From CAZMSD01 sp964568855 (GTDB lineage: Bacteria; CAIWAD01): 64,000 nt of DNA. The notes under the pieces were generated by a model. The model searched no databases. It saw only the letters and a list, made by a program, of their open reading frames with translations, and had not been told where the DNA came from. The stretch is taken from assembly GCA_964568855.1 (NCBI GenBank), contig CAZMSD010000012.1:25993-89992 (forward strand), read 5' to 3'. Shown here one piece after another: positions 50,798 to 59,546 of this stretch (the stretch's first letter is position 1; every line of letters starts with the position of its first letter). The position numbers and the translations under genes were made by a program.

Positions 50798-52048
50798 ATG
50801 GTCAGGACAATCAAGCGCCTCAAATCCTTCGTCTTTCCCCGGATCGTGGACACGGACCGGGAGATGCGCGTCATGCGGCATTTCCTGATCACCCTCGGGG
50901 TGGCCTGCATCATGGGCTTCCAGGTCTGGCGCGGCGTTTTCAACAATTTCGCCGTCGAGGTGGCGGGCGTCGGCGCGTACCAGATGGGCCTGATCCAGGG
51001 CTTGCGCGAAGTCCCCGGCTTCCTGGCGCTGCTGGTGATCTTCCTGATCATGCTGGTCTTCGAGCAGCGCCTGGCCCAGATCTCCGTCGCGGCCATGAGT
51101 CTGGGCATCGCCCTGACCGGCTTCTTTCCCAGTTTCGGGGGCCTGCTCTGCACCACCCTGCTGATGAGTTTCGGCTTCCACTATTACGAAACCGTGAACC
51201 AGAGCCTCGGCCTGCAGCACGTTCCACCGGACAGGGCGCCCCTGTTTCTCGGTCAACTCAGGTCCTGGTCGGGCCTGGCGGGCCTGATCGGGCTGGCGGC
51301 CGTACTCGGCCTGTCCCTGTTCATGAGTTACCGGGGCCTGCTGCTGACGGCCGGATCGGCCATGCTGCTGATCGTACTGTGGTCCGCCGTTCGATACCCA
51401 CTGGTTCGCGAGCGGGTGCCCCAGCGCAGGAAGATGATCCTGCGCCGGCGCTACTGGCTGTATTACACGCTGACCTTTCTGTCCGGGGCGAGGAGGCAGA
51501 TCTTCGTCGCCTTCGCGGTGTTCCTGCTCGTTGAGCGGCACGGCTTCAGCGTTCGCGAGGTGACGGGCCTGTTCTTCGTCAACAGCCTGGTGACGATGTT
51601 CCTGGCGCCCCTGATCGGCAGGCTGGTGCAGACAGCCGGAGAGCGCGCGGTGGTGCGGCTCGAGTACGGCGGGCTGATCCTGGTCTTCTGGGGCTACACG
51701 GTGGCGGAGCAGAAATGGCTGCTCTCGTCGCTCTACATCCTGGATCACGTCTTCTTCAACATGGCCATCGCCATCCGGACCTACTTCCAGAAGATCGCCG
51801 ACCCGGCCGACGTGGCTCCCAGCATGGCCATGGGTTTTACCATCAACCACATCGCCGCGGTCGTGATTCCCGTAATCGGAGGCCTGATCTGGATAGTGGA
51901 TTTCCGGCTTACTTTCTACTTCGGCATGCTGCTCGCCGCCGCTTCGCTGGTTTTTGCGAATTTCATGCGAATTCCGGCCGAGCGGAGCGCGGCGGAGCCG
52001 GCTGGCGCGACCTCTTCGTTGCAGGGCAGTGCGGGAGACCGGTCGTGA
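50798..52048 (+). CDS. MFS-type membrane transporter
   Basis: The protein has 416 residues, with start ATG 50798 preceded by CACAGGAACC. About 12 hydrophobic helices are visible in two halves (LITLGVACIMGFQVW; LALLVIFLIMLVF; LLLTAGSAMLLIVLW; ITHIAAVVIPVIGG-like NHIAAVVIPVIGGLIWI). A charged central loop (RYPLVRERVPQRRKMILRRR) separates the halves, as in MFS carriers. It lacks a clear A-motif GxLaDrxGrrr, and its closest recognisable class is generic MFS, so the substrate is unknown. The stop overlaps the FemAB-like gene as GTGA, suggesting joint expression. Confidence 0.72.
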   Translation: MVRTIKRLKSFVFPRIVDTDREMRVMRHFLITLGVACIMGFQVWRGVFNNFAVEVAGVGAYQMGLIQGLREVPGFLALLVIFLIMLVFEQRLAQISVAAMSLGIALTGFFPSFGGLLCTTLLMSFGFHYYETVNQSLGLQHVPPDRAPLFLGQLRSWSGLAGLIGLAAVLGLSLFMSYRGLLLTAGSAMLLIVLWSAVRYPLVRERVPQRRKMILRRRYWLYYTLTFLSGARRQIFVAFAVFLLVERHGFSVREVTGLFFVNSLVTMFLAPLIGRLVQTAGERAVVRLEYGGLILVFWGYTVAEQKWLLSSLYILDHVFFNMAIAIRTYFQKIADPADVAPSMAMGFTINHIAAVVIPVIGGLIWIVDFRLTFYFGMLLAAASLVFANFMRIPAERSAAEPAGATSSLQGSAGDRS

Positions 52049-53070
52049 CGCTTTCGATCAACACAGTCAGAGGGGAACCCGATCGCGACGAATGGTTGTG
52101 TTACACCCGGGAACACGACTGGGCAGCCGTGTATCACTCCCCGCAGTTCGCGGACTGCCTGCGTAACGCCGGAATCCCCTGCTACGTGATCCAGGCGCGA
52201 CGGGAGGGCCGGCTGGCCGGATTGGCCGTGGTGGTGGAAGACCGCCTGCTTCCGCTGCCGTTCCTGGGCGCCAAGGGATTCTGCCCCGCGGGCCTGCTGG
52301 CGGACGGCGAGCGCGAGCACCGGGCCCTGCTGGAGGCGCTGGAAAGCCTGCTGCGCGGCCGCATGCTGTATCTCGAGGTCTTCGACCGCGCCCGGGTCTT
52401 CGACAGGATCCGCGCCGAATTCGACTACCTCCACGACAGGCACCGGAACTTCCTGATCGATCTCGGAGCGGGTCTCGAGGCCGTGCGATCCGGGTACAGC
52501 CGGGCCATTCGCCGCAATATCGCCCGCGCGCAGCAGTACGAGCTGCGCTGTCGTCTGGCAACCTGCAGCCACGATGTGCGGGTCGCCTGGCAACTGCTGT
52601 TCGAGACGAGCCGGCGCGTCGGGGCGCCCGTCCTGCCCTACCCCCTGCTGCGGGCGGTGCACCGGCAGATGGTGCCCTGCGACATGGCCAGGATCTACCT
52701 GGGCGAGCTGCTGGTGGAAGGAAGCTGGACGGCCGTGAACGCCAGGGTGGAGCTGCTCTACAAGGGCTGGGCCATCGACTGGTACACCGGCAGCTCGGTT
52801 CCCTTCATCAATACGCAGGTGGGACCCTGGCTGGTCGACAAGGTCATCGAGGACTGCTGTTCGCTGGATTGTCACACATTCGACTTCGGAGGAGGCGGTC
52901 GCGTCGGCGAGAATTACGGCCCTGCTGAGTTCAAGCGCCGCTTCGGCGGCACCGAGATCGAGGTGACACGCTACCAGCGGGTGTATCACCCCATGCTGAT
53001 GCAGCTTGCCAGGTCCGGCTACCGGTGGGTTTCGCGGCTGCTGGCGCTTAGATCGGAGAGCACCGCGTAG
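52045..53070 (+). CDS. FemAB/GNAT-fold aminoacyl- or acyltransferase
   Basis: The protein has 341 residues, with GTG 52045 overlapping the transporter stop. The two-lobed acyltransferase pattern is visible: WLCYTREHDWAAVYHSPQF at the start, LRNAGIPCYVIQARREGRL, HRNFLIDLGAGLEAVRSGYS with RRNIARAQ (helix), WTAVNARVELLYKGWAIDWY, and HTFDFGGGGRVGENYGPAEF with KRRFGGTEIEV near the end, which is the FemAB/peptidoglycan branch signature. Such proteins transfer amino acids from aminoacyl-tRNA to lipid II, or acyl groups to sugars or exopolysaccharides. The 3' end overlaps the convergent protease gene by 52 bp, an uncommon arrangement. Confidence 0.75.
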   Translation: MTLSINTVRGEPDRDEWLCYTREHDWAAVYHSPQFADCLRNAGIPCYVIQARREGRLAGLAVVVEDRLLPLPFLGAKGFCPAGLLADGEREHRALLEALESLLRGRMLYLEVFDRARVFDRIRAEFDYLHDRHRNFLIDLGAGLEAVRSGYSRAIRRNIARAQQYELRCRLATCSHDVRVAWQLLFETSRRVGAPVLPYPLLRAVHRQMVPCDMARIYLGELLVEGSWTAVNARVELLYKGWAIDWYTGSSVPFINTQVGPWLVDKVIEDCCSLDCHTFDFGGGGRVGENYGPAEFKRRFGGTEIEVTRYQRVYHPMLMQLARSGYRWVSRLLALRSESTA

Positions 53071-54623
53071 ACCCGGTAGATCCTGCAGCCGCGGCGGATC
53101 TCGTCCACCCCGCGGGTCCAGACGGTCGCGGATGTGCGGGCCACTTCCTCGAACTGGGGCGAGGCCTCGCGGCAGGCCGCGGCCTCGATCACGTAGGTTT
53201 CCGTCCCGTCGAGCGGATCCCATTCCAGTCTCACAGAAGCTCCGTAGGGCGTCTCGATGCGCAGGTTGCGCACGCGCGGAGGCAGGGCGAACTCGATCGC
53301 CCGGTCCATCCGCAGGCGGCCGTAGCCGGACTCGGCGTCGTGCCCCGGAGATCCCATGTCGTCCGCCGACTGGGCGAGCAGCTCGCGGATTTCCAGCGGG
53401 CCGATCTCAGGGAAACCCGCAGCCAGCAGTGTCGCCGCGCCGCTCACGTGCGCGGCCGCCGCCGAAGTGCCGTTGAAACTCCAGGTGATGGAACCGCCCA
53501 GGCCGGTACTCAGCAGGCGGGTTCCGGGCGCCAGCAGGTCCAGTTCGGGGCCCCAGTTGCTGCCCCACCAGTCTTCACCGTCGCAGGATTCCGGCGTCTT
53601 GCGGTTGCCGCAGGGGGAATAGGCGCCCACCGCCACGCAATCCGGGTGGCGGGCCGGAAACTCGATCTCGGCCAGGTCCGAATTCCCCGCCGCGGCCACG
53701 GTGAGCATGCCCGACTCCAGTCCGGCCTCGATCTGCACAGCCGCGGGCGGATAATCGTTGGGCAGGCCCCCGGAGAAGTTGGCCACCTGAACGCCGGACT
53801 GGCGGGCGAAATTCAACGCGTTGGCCAGGGCGCTGGCCGATCCCTGGCCGATGCTGTTGAACACTTTCAGGGGCAGAATCTCAACGCCCCAGGCGATGCC
53901 GGCCAGATCCACGCTGTTGTTTCCGGCGGCGGCGATGATGCCGCAGACCTTGGTTCCATGGCCGTTGTCGTCCACCGCCCCGGGCAGGTTGGTCAGGAAA
54001 TTGAATCCGGGCAGGAGCCGGGTGCTGAATTCCCAGTTGTCCGGATCCACGCCTGTATCGAGCAGGGCCACCACCGCGGCGGCTCCGCTCTCGCCCCAGT
54101 CCCAGGCCGCCGGGGCGCCGATATCCATTCCGGCCACGCCCACGGGTTCTCCATTCTCGGAGAGGGCCTGGCCGGTGTTGTTCAGGGACCATTGCTGCTC
54201 GAACAGCGGGTCGTCGGGAATGAAGCTCATGTGGGTCAGCCAATCGGGGCAGGCGGAACGCACCCCGGCCAGCTCCATCAGCTCCCGGCAGGCTTGGGGA
54301 ATATCGATTGAAGGATCGAGATCCAGCAGCAGCCAGGCGCCGGTCCGGTGGCCGGTCCAGGCCTGGAGGTCGGCGACGTCGAAAGGAAAATGGGAACGCA
54401 GTTCCCCGCCCCCGCGCAGGTCGATCCACCGGTCCAGCTCTCCGATTCCGCTGCGCCCGGTCAGGGATCCGGCCGGGACTTCCTCCAGCTCGATCGCCAG
54501 GCGACCCGGCAGCCAGGACGGGGTTCCGGCCTGTACGCCGCTCAGGAAAAGCACGGGGAACAGCAGGCCGATGGCCGGCTTTACGAGTCTCAAGAACAGG
54601 CTTGCAGGCTCCGATAAAGTCAA
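53019..54623 (-). CDS. Secreted subtilisin-like serine protease (S8) with fibronectin-III-like tail
   Basis: The protein has 534 residues from TTG 54623; no ATG fits, and an in-frame TTG at 54593 is an alternative, so the start is uncertain. A signal peptide (AIGLLFPVLFLSGVQA) precedes a prodomain. The catalytic triad is complete: Asp189 (VVALLDTGVD), His222 (DDNGHGTKVCG) and Ser387 (FNGTSAAAAHVSG), with oxyanion Asn314 (AAAGNSD). A cysteine insert CGNRKTPESCDGEDWWGSN is shared with the divergent neighbour. A fibronectin-III-like module ends the protein (VRLEWDPLDGTETYVIEA). No type IX sorting domain is seen. It degrades proteins outside the cytoplasm; the natural substrate is unknown. Confidence 0.86.
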   Translation of the reverse strand: MTLSEPASLFLRLVKPAIGLLFPVLFLSGVQAGTPSWLPGRLAIELEEVPAGSLTGRSGIGELDRWIDLRGGGELRSHFPFDVADLQAWTGHRTGAWLLLDLDPSIDIPQACRELMELAGVRSACPDWLTHMSFIPDDPLFEQQWSLNNTGQALSENGEPVGVAGMDIGAPAAWDWGESGAAAVVALLDTGVDPDNWEFSTRLLPGFNFLTNLPGAVDDNGHGTKVCGIIAAAGNNSVDLAGIAWGVEILPLKVFNSIGQGSASALANALNFARQSGVQVANFSGGLPNDYPPAAVQIEAGLESGMLTVAAAGNSDLAEIEFPARHPDCVAVGAYSPCGNRKTPESCDGEDWWGSNWGPELDLLAPGTRLLSTGLGGSITWSFNGTSAAAAHVSGAATLLAAGFPEIGPLEIRELLAQSADDMGSPGHDAESGYGRLRMDRAIEFALPPRVRNLRIETPYGASVRLEWDPLDGTETYVIEAAACREASPQFEEVARTSATVWTRGVDEIRRGCRIYRVYAVLSDLSASSRETHR

Positions 54624-54702
54624 AACAGATTCCCGAATATTCGACCAGCAGGGACGATGATGTCATATCCTATCGGCAGATGCAAGGACGAAGGACAGGC
54701 GA

Positions 54703-54724
54703 GGCGGGAATCCTGCCAATTTTT
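54703..54724 (+). terminator. Terminator-like hairpin in the divergent protease region
   Basis: GGCGGG (54703-54708), AAT loop, CCTGCC (54712-54717), then AATTTTT. The stem is 6 bp with one wobble. It follows a 29-codon frame (ATG 54657) and could end a short transcript or act as an attenuator. The 246-bp gap otherwise holds TTGACT at 54738 as a -35-like word without a clear -10. Confidence 0.35.
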
Positions 54725-54869
54725 ACAAATGCGAATCCGCAGTTGACTTCAAAGCCGGGAGTCATCATTTTCCGCTGTCCGACCATTTTTTGATTGACAG
54801 TCGCCCCTGACCCCGCGGACCCCCAGCCGTCCGGGGGGCAAGTGCATAACGAGATTGGGAGAAGTCTTC

Positions 54870-57443
54870 ATGCGTCCAGCACTCAGTTTCCTTGCCCTGA
54901 CGCTTTGCGCCGGGATGGCTTTCGCCTGGACCCCGAGCCCCGAAAAGGGAGGACCCCTCAGGTTGCCCTCCTGGGCCGCAGAGGCTCAGGGTCTCTCGCC
55001 GCACGTCGCCGGCCGCCTGACATTGCGCGTATCACGCGAAGTCCTGCCCGCCGGCCGCAACCTCGATCCGCTGCAGCTGGACGAGGTTCCGGAGGTGCGC
55101 GATCTGGCCGAAGAGTACGGCCTGCGCGGTTTCCGGCGCCTGATAGAGGATTCCGCCGACCTGGACCAGGTCGCCCGGGACAGCGGTCTTGACCTGTACT
55201 ACATCATCGATCTGGACCGGGGCCTGGACCTGCGCCGGGCCATCCGGCGCTTCACGTCGCTCTCGGAAATCGATGAAGCGGAACCGGATTACATGGTCCG
55301 GATCAGCCTGGTGCCGACCGACACCTATTACAGCCAGCAGTGGGCCCACAACAACACCGGCCAGGCCGACTCGTGGCCCTACGGCTACGACGTGGGAACT
55401 CCCGACTGTGATATCGACAGCCCTCAGGCCTGGGATATCTCAACCGGCTCCACGGACATCACCATCGCCATCATCGACACCGGCGTGGACCTGGACCATC
55501 CCGACCTGGCAGCGAAAATCGTGGCCGGCTACGACTGGGTCAACGGCGACAGCGTTCCCCAGGACGACAACGATCACGGTTCGGCCTGCGCCGGAATCGC
55601 CGCCGCCATCGGCGACAACGGCACCGGCGTGGCCGGAGTGGACTTCAACGCGCGGATCATGCCGCTGAAGACTCTTGACCAGTATGGATCCGGTTACACG
55701 TCGGATTCCGCCGCGGCCGTGAACTGGGCCCGCACTCACGGGGCGGACGTGATCAGCATGAGCTTCGGCAGCGACAGCTACTACAGTCCGATGAACACCG
55801 CCATCAACAACGCCAACAGCGCGGGCATCGTCTGCGCCGGCGCCGCGGGCAACGACAACGAGGCCAGTCTGGATTACCCGGCCGCCTATTCCAACTGCTT
55901 GTCGGTGGGCGCCATCTCGCCCTGCAACGAGCGCAAGAATCCCAGCAGCTGCGACGGAGAATACTGGTGGGGCAGCAACTACGGCACCGGTCTGGACGTG
56001 ATGGCGCCGGGACCCCTGCTGTACAGCACCAACAGTACCGGCGGCTACATGACCGACATGAGCGGCACCTCGGGCGCCACGCCGCACGCGGCCGGCGTCG
56101 CCGCGCTGATCAAGAGCGTCAACAACACGCTCACGGCCAATGAAATCAAGGACATCATCCGCAATTCCTGCGATGATTTCGACGGCGGGGGCTGGGATTC
56201 GGAAACAGGCTACGGCCGCTTGAACGCTCACCAGGCGCTGCTGGACACCCCGGGCAGCAATCCCTGCGAGGACGATTACACGGGTCCGGCGATCGTGCAC
56301 ACGCCGCTGCCGGACACGGAGGAGACCGCGGTGCCCTACCCGGTTGAAGCGGAGGTGACGGACGAGTGTGGCGTGGATCACGTGGATCTCAACTGGCGCG
56401 TGGACGGCGGCGGCTGGAACACGGAGGCCATGGTCAACAGCGCCGGCGACACCTGGGAGAGCAGCATTCCCGCCCAGCCCACCGGCAGCTTCATCGAGTA
56501 CGAACTGCTGGCGGTGGACGCCAGCCCGCAGGCCAACGAGACCAGCGAGAGCCATTCCTTCACGATTCTCGATCCCTGCGATTCTGACTTCGAAGGTCCT
56601 TTTCTGCTGCATTCACCCGAGCTGCAGGATACCTACGATACGGTTGGGCCCTATGCCGCAACTTTCTATATCAGCGATGAATGCGGTCTCTACTCGGTCA
56701 GCTTCGTCTACCGGGTCGACGGCGGGGGCTGGACCGGCGCCGACATCAACAACATCTACGACACCACCTGGCTGGCGCTGATTCCCGGACAGCCCGGGGG
56801 CAGCTTCGTGGAATACCAGGTGACGGCCATCGACAACAGCCCGCAGTACAACGTGACGCAGGACAGCTGGAGCTTCAATGTCCTCGACGCCTGCGACAGC
56901 GACGTCACGGGCCCGGCGATCGTGCACACGCCCCTTGAGGACACNNNNNNNNNNNNNNNNNNNNNNNNNNNNNNNNNNNNNNNNNNNNNNNNNNNNNNNN
57001 NNNNNNNNNNNNNNNNNNNNNNNNNNNNNNNNNNNNNNNNNNNNCGCGTGGACGGCGGCGGCTGGACCGGGATCGCCATCACCAACCTCTTCGACGACAC
57101 CTGGCTGGTGGAGATTCCCGGCCAGCCCGAGGGCAGCTTCGTCGAGTACGAGGTGACGGCAGTGGACGACAGCCCGAACCTCAACACGGCCCAGGACATG
57201 TGGAGTTTCAACGTGCTGATCACTCCCACACTCGATCCCCCTGTGGTGCAGATCGAGTACCTGGGCGCGAACCAGGTCCAGCTGAGCTGGGATCCGGTGC
57301 AGGACGCCACGGCCTACCGGGTGTATGAATCCAACGCCGGATACGGTACATTCGTGGAGATTCTTGAGACCACCGAGACCAGCGCGATCATCGACACGGC
57401 AGGCGATACCCAGAAGTACTACACGGTGACGGCCGTGAATTGA
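54870..57443 (+). CDS. Secreted subtilisin-like protease (S8) with three C-terminal repeat modules
   Basis: The protein has 857 residues including an undetermined stretch; ATG 54870 (GGGAGAAG upstream) is preferred over TTG 54855. Signal peptide ends near residue 19 (LTLCAGMAFA). Catalytic residues are Asp203 (IAIIDTGVDLDHPD), His236 (DNDHGSACAG), Asn328 and Ser401 (MSGTSGATPHAAG). The insert CNERKNPSSCDGEYWWGSN marks it as a paralog of the divergent protease. From about residue 468, three modules of roughly 103 residues repeat (each with TGPAIVHTPL-like start, RVDGGGW and GSFVEYEV), then a fibronectin-III-like end. The 100-N gap falls inside the third module and preserves the frame. A surface-attached or substrate-binding tail is likely. 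Confidence 0.87.
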   Translation: MRPALSFLALTLCAGMAFAWTPSPEKGGPLRLPSWAAEAQGLSPHVAGRLTLRVSREVLPAGRNLDPLQLDEVPEVRDLAEEYGLRGFRRLIEDSADLDQVARDSGLDLYYIIDLDRGLDLRRAIRRFTSLSEIDEAEPDYMVRISLVPTDTYYSQQWAHNNTGQADSWPYGYDVGTPDCDIDSPQAWDISTGSTDITIAIIDTGVDLDHPDLAAKIVAGYDWVNGDSVPQDDNDHGSACAGIAAAIGDNGTGVAGVDFNARIMPLKTLDQYGSGYTSDSAAAVNWARTHGADVISMSFGSDSYYSPMNTAINNANSAGIVCAGAAGNDNEASLDYPAAYSNCLSVGAISPCNERKNPSSCDGEYWWGSNYGTGLDVMAPGPLLYSTNSTGGYMTDMSGTSGATPHAAGVAALIKSVNNTLTANEIKDIIRNSCDDFDGGGWDSETGYGRLNAHQALLDTPGSNPCEDDYTGPAIVHTPLPDTEETAVPYPVEAEVTDECGVDHVDLNWRVDGGGWNTEAMVNSAGDTWESSIPAQPTGSFIEYELLAVDASPQANETSESHSFTILDPCDSDFEGPFLLHSPELQDTYDTVGPYAATFYISDECGLYSVSFVYRVDGGGWTGADINNIYDTTWLALIPGQPGGSFVEYQVTAIDNSPQYNVTQDSWSFNVLDACDSDVTGPAIVHTPLEDXXXXXXXXXXXXXXXXXXXXXXXXXXXXXXXXXXRVDGGGWTGIAITNLFDDTWLVEIPGQPEGSFVEYEVTAVDDSPNLNTAQDMWSFNVLITPTLDPPVVQIEYLGANQVQLSWDPVQDATAYRVYESNAGYGTFVEILETTETSAIIDTAGDTQKYYTVTAVN
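56945..57044. other. Assembly gap (100 N) inside the protease repeat region
   Basis: One hundred unspecified bases sit within the third repeat. In the first two modules the matching interval (after the aspartate-threonine codons to RVDGGGW) is 79 nt, so about 79 bases are probably missing here; 79 and 100 give the same reading frame. Confidence 0.95.
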
Positions 57444-57486
57444 TTCGCACCGCTGCATACTCAAGGAAGGGTGCATCTTGAGCGAG

Positions 57487-57514
57487 AGAGCCCCGCCGCC
57501 GGCGGGGCTCTTTT
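57487..57514 (+). terminator. Strong intrinsic terminator after the protease gene
   Basis: AGAGCCCCGCC (57487-57497) pairs perfectly with GGCGGGGCTCT (57501-57511) around a GCC loop, followed by TTT. It lies 43 bp after the stop and faces the convergent nuclease gene. Confidence 0.88.
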
Positions 57515-57542
57515 CGTAATGCTTGATCTGTCGCTGCCCGGA

Positions 57543-59546
57543 CTACTCCGCGGAGTCCGAGACCGCCAGGATCTCCACCGGCACCCCGTGCGACAACAGG
57601 CAATCGTGCCAGAGTTCCTGCTCGAGGAAGGGACGGTCGCGCGGGCCCTTGACCTCCACCAGCAGAAAAGCGGAAGGCGGAGCCTCGGCGGGATCTTCGT
57701 ATCCGTGAGCCACCGGTTCGCACCGCTCCGGTTTTTTCGCGGAGCGCCAGAGAAACAGGTCGGGAAAGCCGCGCCCGTGCTGTCCCACGTGGCGCAGGAG
57801 CCTGTCCAGGACCGGCGCCAGCGTCGGACCGGGCCAGAGCTCGAGGGCGGCCCTGAGACAGTCCTCTTCGATTCCGGTCCATGAGATTGCGGGATTGACC
57901 GTGTCGCGCCGCGAGCGAAGAATTTCCAGGGCCGGGCCGCGGTGTTCGTCGGCCACGATCTGCGCCAGTCTTTCGCGGATGGCGGTTTTCCTCCGCTGGT
58001 AGAATTCGCCGCCTCCCCAGTCGAGGGGCGCCGCCTGGTAGGGATGCATGAACATCCCTCGCATGGACATGTAGATGATATCCCAGAAACAGAGTCCCAG
58101 CAGGGACATGGGCAGGCGGTTTTCCACGTGATTCCCTTCGTAGCCCAGGCCGGCGTAGTGCGCCAGCGCCAGGGCTTCAACCGTGCAGGGGCCCTCCGCT
58201 CCGCTGAAGCGGCTCTTGCCGGAGATGTGCCCGGGCAGCAACCTGGCGCTCAGCGCGCGGCGCGGCGCGGCGTTCAATTCCGCCCCGGGGGATTCTTCGC
58301 GAAAACCCAGCAGCACGGCCTGTCGTTCGAGGAAATGCGCCAGCAGTGCGTTGCGCGGTTGCTGCGAATGTCGGCCAATCCGCCGGCGAGCTTCGTCGCG
58401 TCGGCCCGTCGCCTTGAGGTCCAGAATCAGACGCTTGACGGCGTGGTCGCGGTACCGGGAATCCAGGACTCCTCCCGGCTGCGAAGACCCGGCGGTCTCC
58501 GGTTCCAGGTCGAGCAGCCGCTCGAAGAACTCGAGCGCCTCCTCCCGGCGTCCCAGGCGTTCCAGCAGGCCCGCTCCCCCACAGGCCATGGAGCACAGGC
58601 TGGCGGTCCCCGTGATCCAAGGCCCCGCGGTCGGATCCGGCTGCGACACGCGTCCCGCTGAAACCTGCGCGAGCAGGTCCAGGGCGGCTTTTGCCTGTCC
58701 GATCAGCCTTTCCGAGACCTCCGCCTCGGGTGCCGCGGATCCCGAACCCGCGCGCCAACCCCGCAAAAGGCGCCGGAGCTCCCCGAGTTCTTCGTGATAC
58801 AGGTCGCGGCGCTCTCCCCAGTCCAGGTATTCGTCGAGCGCGGCGCGGTCGGCGAAGGCGCTGCGATCGTCGAGCCGCGTCGGCTCGAAGCGCAGCAGGC
58901 CCAGCTGCGAGGTGACGAATGCGGAAAGGTCCTGGCGCTGGTTGCCGAAGTAGAGCGGCAGCAGCAAACGCAGTGGCGAGGCGGGAGTGATGCGCAGCCA
59001 GCGGTCTCTTTCCAGCAGCGGAGTACCAGGCGCCTCCCCCGCGGCCGGATCCCGACCCGGATCCGGCTCCCAGAGGGTGGGCAGCGTCCGGCCCGCGAAG
59101 CGGACAAGCAGCTCCTCGAGTCTCCGGCGTGACTCGGCGACGCCGCCCCGGCGGGCCTGTCCCAGGCGGCTCAGCAGGGAAGCGCATTCCCTGCCGCTCA
59201 GGGTGGCGAGCACCTCGGGTAGCTCATCCGCGCAACCTGAGTATTCCTCCAGCCAGCCTCCGGCGAGCAGGGCCTCCAGCGCGGCCGCGGGTGACGGGAT
59301 CTCGCGGTAGCGCATCCGGCTCAGCCGCTGCCAGCCTTCCCGGCGGCAGAACAGGCGCACCAGCAGCCGGCGTGAATTCTCCGGGAGCTCCGCCAGCGAC
59401 TGCAGGGCGCGCAGCTCACCCTCGTGGAGCAGCCGCCGGTCCCGCTCCAGTACGCGGTCCAGGATTTGCTGGAAGTTGTCCAGGTAGTATGCTTCGGGCA
59501 GCCGCCGCCCGTCCGAGTCTCGGCGCTTGCCCGAGTCGCGGTTCAC
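57543..59546 (-). CDS. FAN1-like VRR-NUC nuclease
   Basis: The protein has 667 residues, with start GTG 59546 inside the end of the acyl-CoA dehydrogenase gene. The N-terminus follows FAN1: YYLDNFQQILDRVLERD, LLVRLFCRREGWQRLSRMRY and a helical middle. The C-terminal VRR-NUC domain has the catalytic order GRGFPDLFLW (Asp596), then VEVKGPRDRPF (Glu631, Lys633), then Gln643. FAN1-type enzymes are structure-specific exonucleases acting on 5' flaps and crosslinked DNA; bacterial versions likely serve crosslink or replication-fork repair. The protein lacks an obvious SAP or ubiquitin-binding module. Catalytic residues are complete. Confidence 0.85.
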   Translation of the reverse strand: MNRDSGKRRDSDGRRLPEAYYLDNFQQILDRVLERDRRLLHEGELRALQSLAELPENSRRLLVRLFCRREGWQRLSRMRYREIPSPAAALEALLAGGWLEEYSGCADELPEVLATLSGRECASLLSRLGQARRGGVAESRRRLEELLVRFAGRTLPTLWEPDPGRDPAAGEAPGTPLLERDRWLRITPASPLRLLLPLYFGNQRQDLSAFVTSQLGLLRFEPTRLDDRSAFADRAALDEYLDWGERRDLYHEELGELRRLLRGWRAGSGSAAPEAEVSERLIGQAKAALDLLAQVSAGRVSQPDPTAGPWITGTASLCSMACGGAGLLERLGRREEALEFFERLLDLEPETAGSSQPGGVLDSRYRDHAVKRLILDLKATGRRDEARRRIGRHSQQPRNALLAHFLERQAVLLGFREESPGAELNAAPRRALSARLLPGHISGKSRFSGAEGPCTVEALALAHYAGLGYEGNHVENRLPMSLLGLCFWDIIYMSMRGMFMHPYQAAPLDWGGGEFYQRRKTAIRERLAQIVADEHRGPALEILRSRRDTVNPAISWTGIEEDCLRAALELWPGPTLAPVLDRLLRHVGQHGRGFPDLFLWRSAKKPERCEPVAHGYEDPAEAPPSAFLLVEVKGPRDRPFLEQELWHDCLLSHGVPVEILAVSDSAE

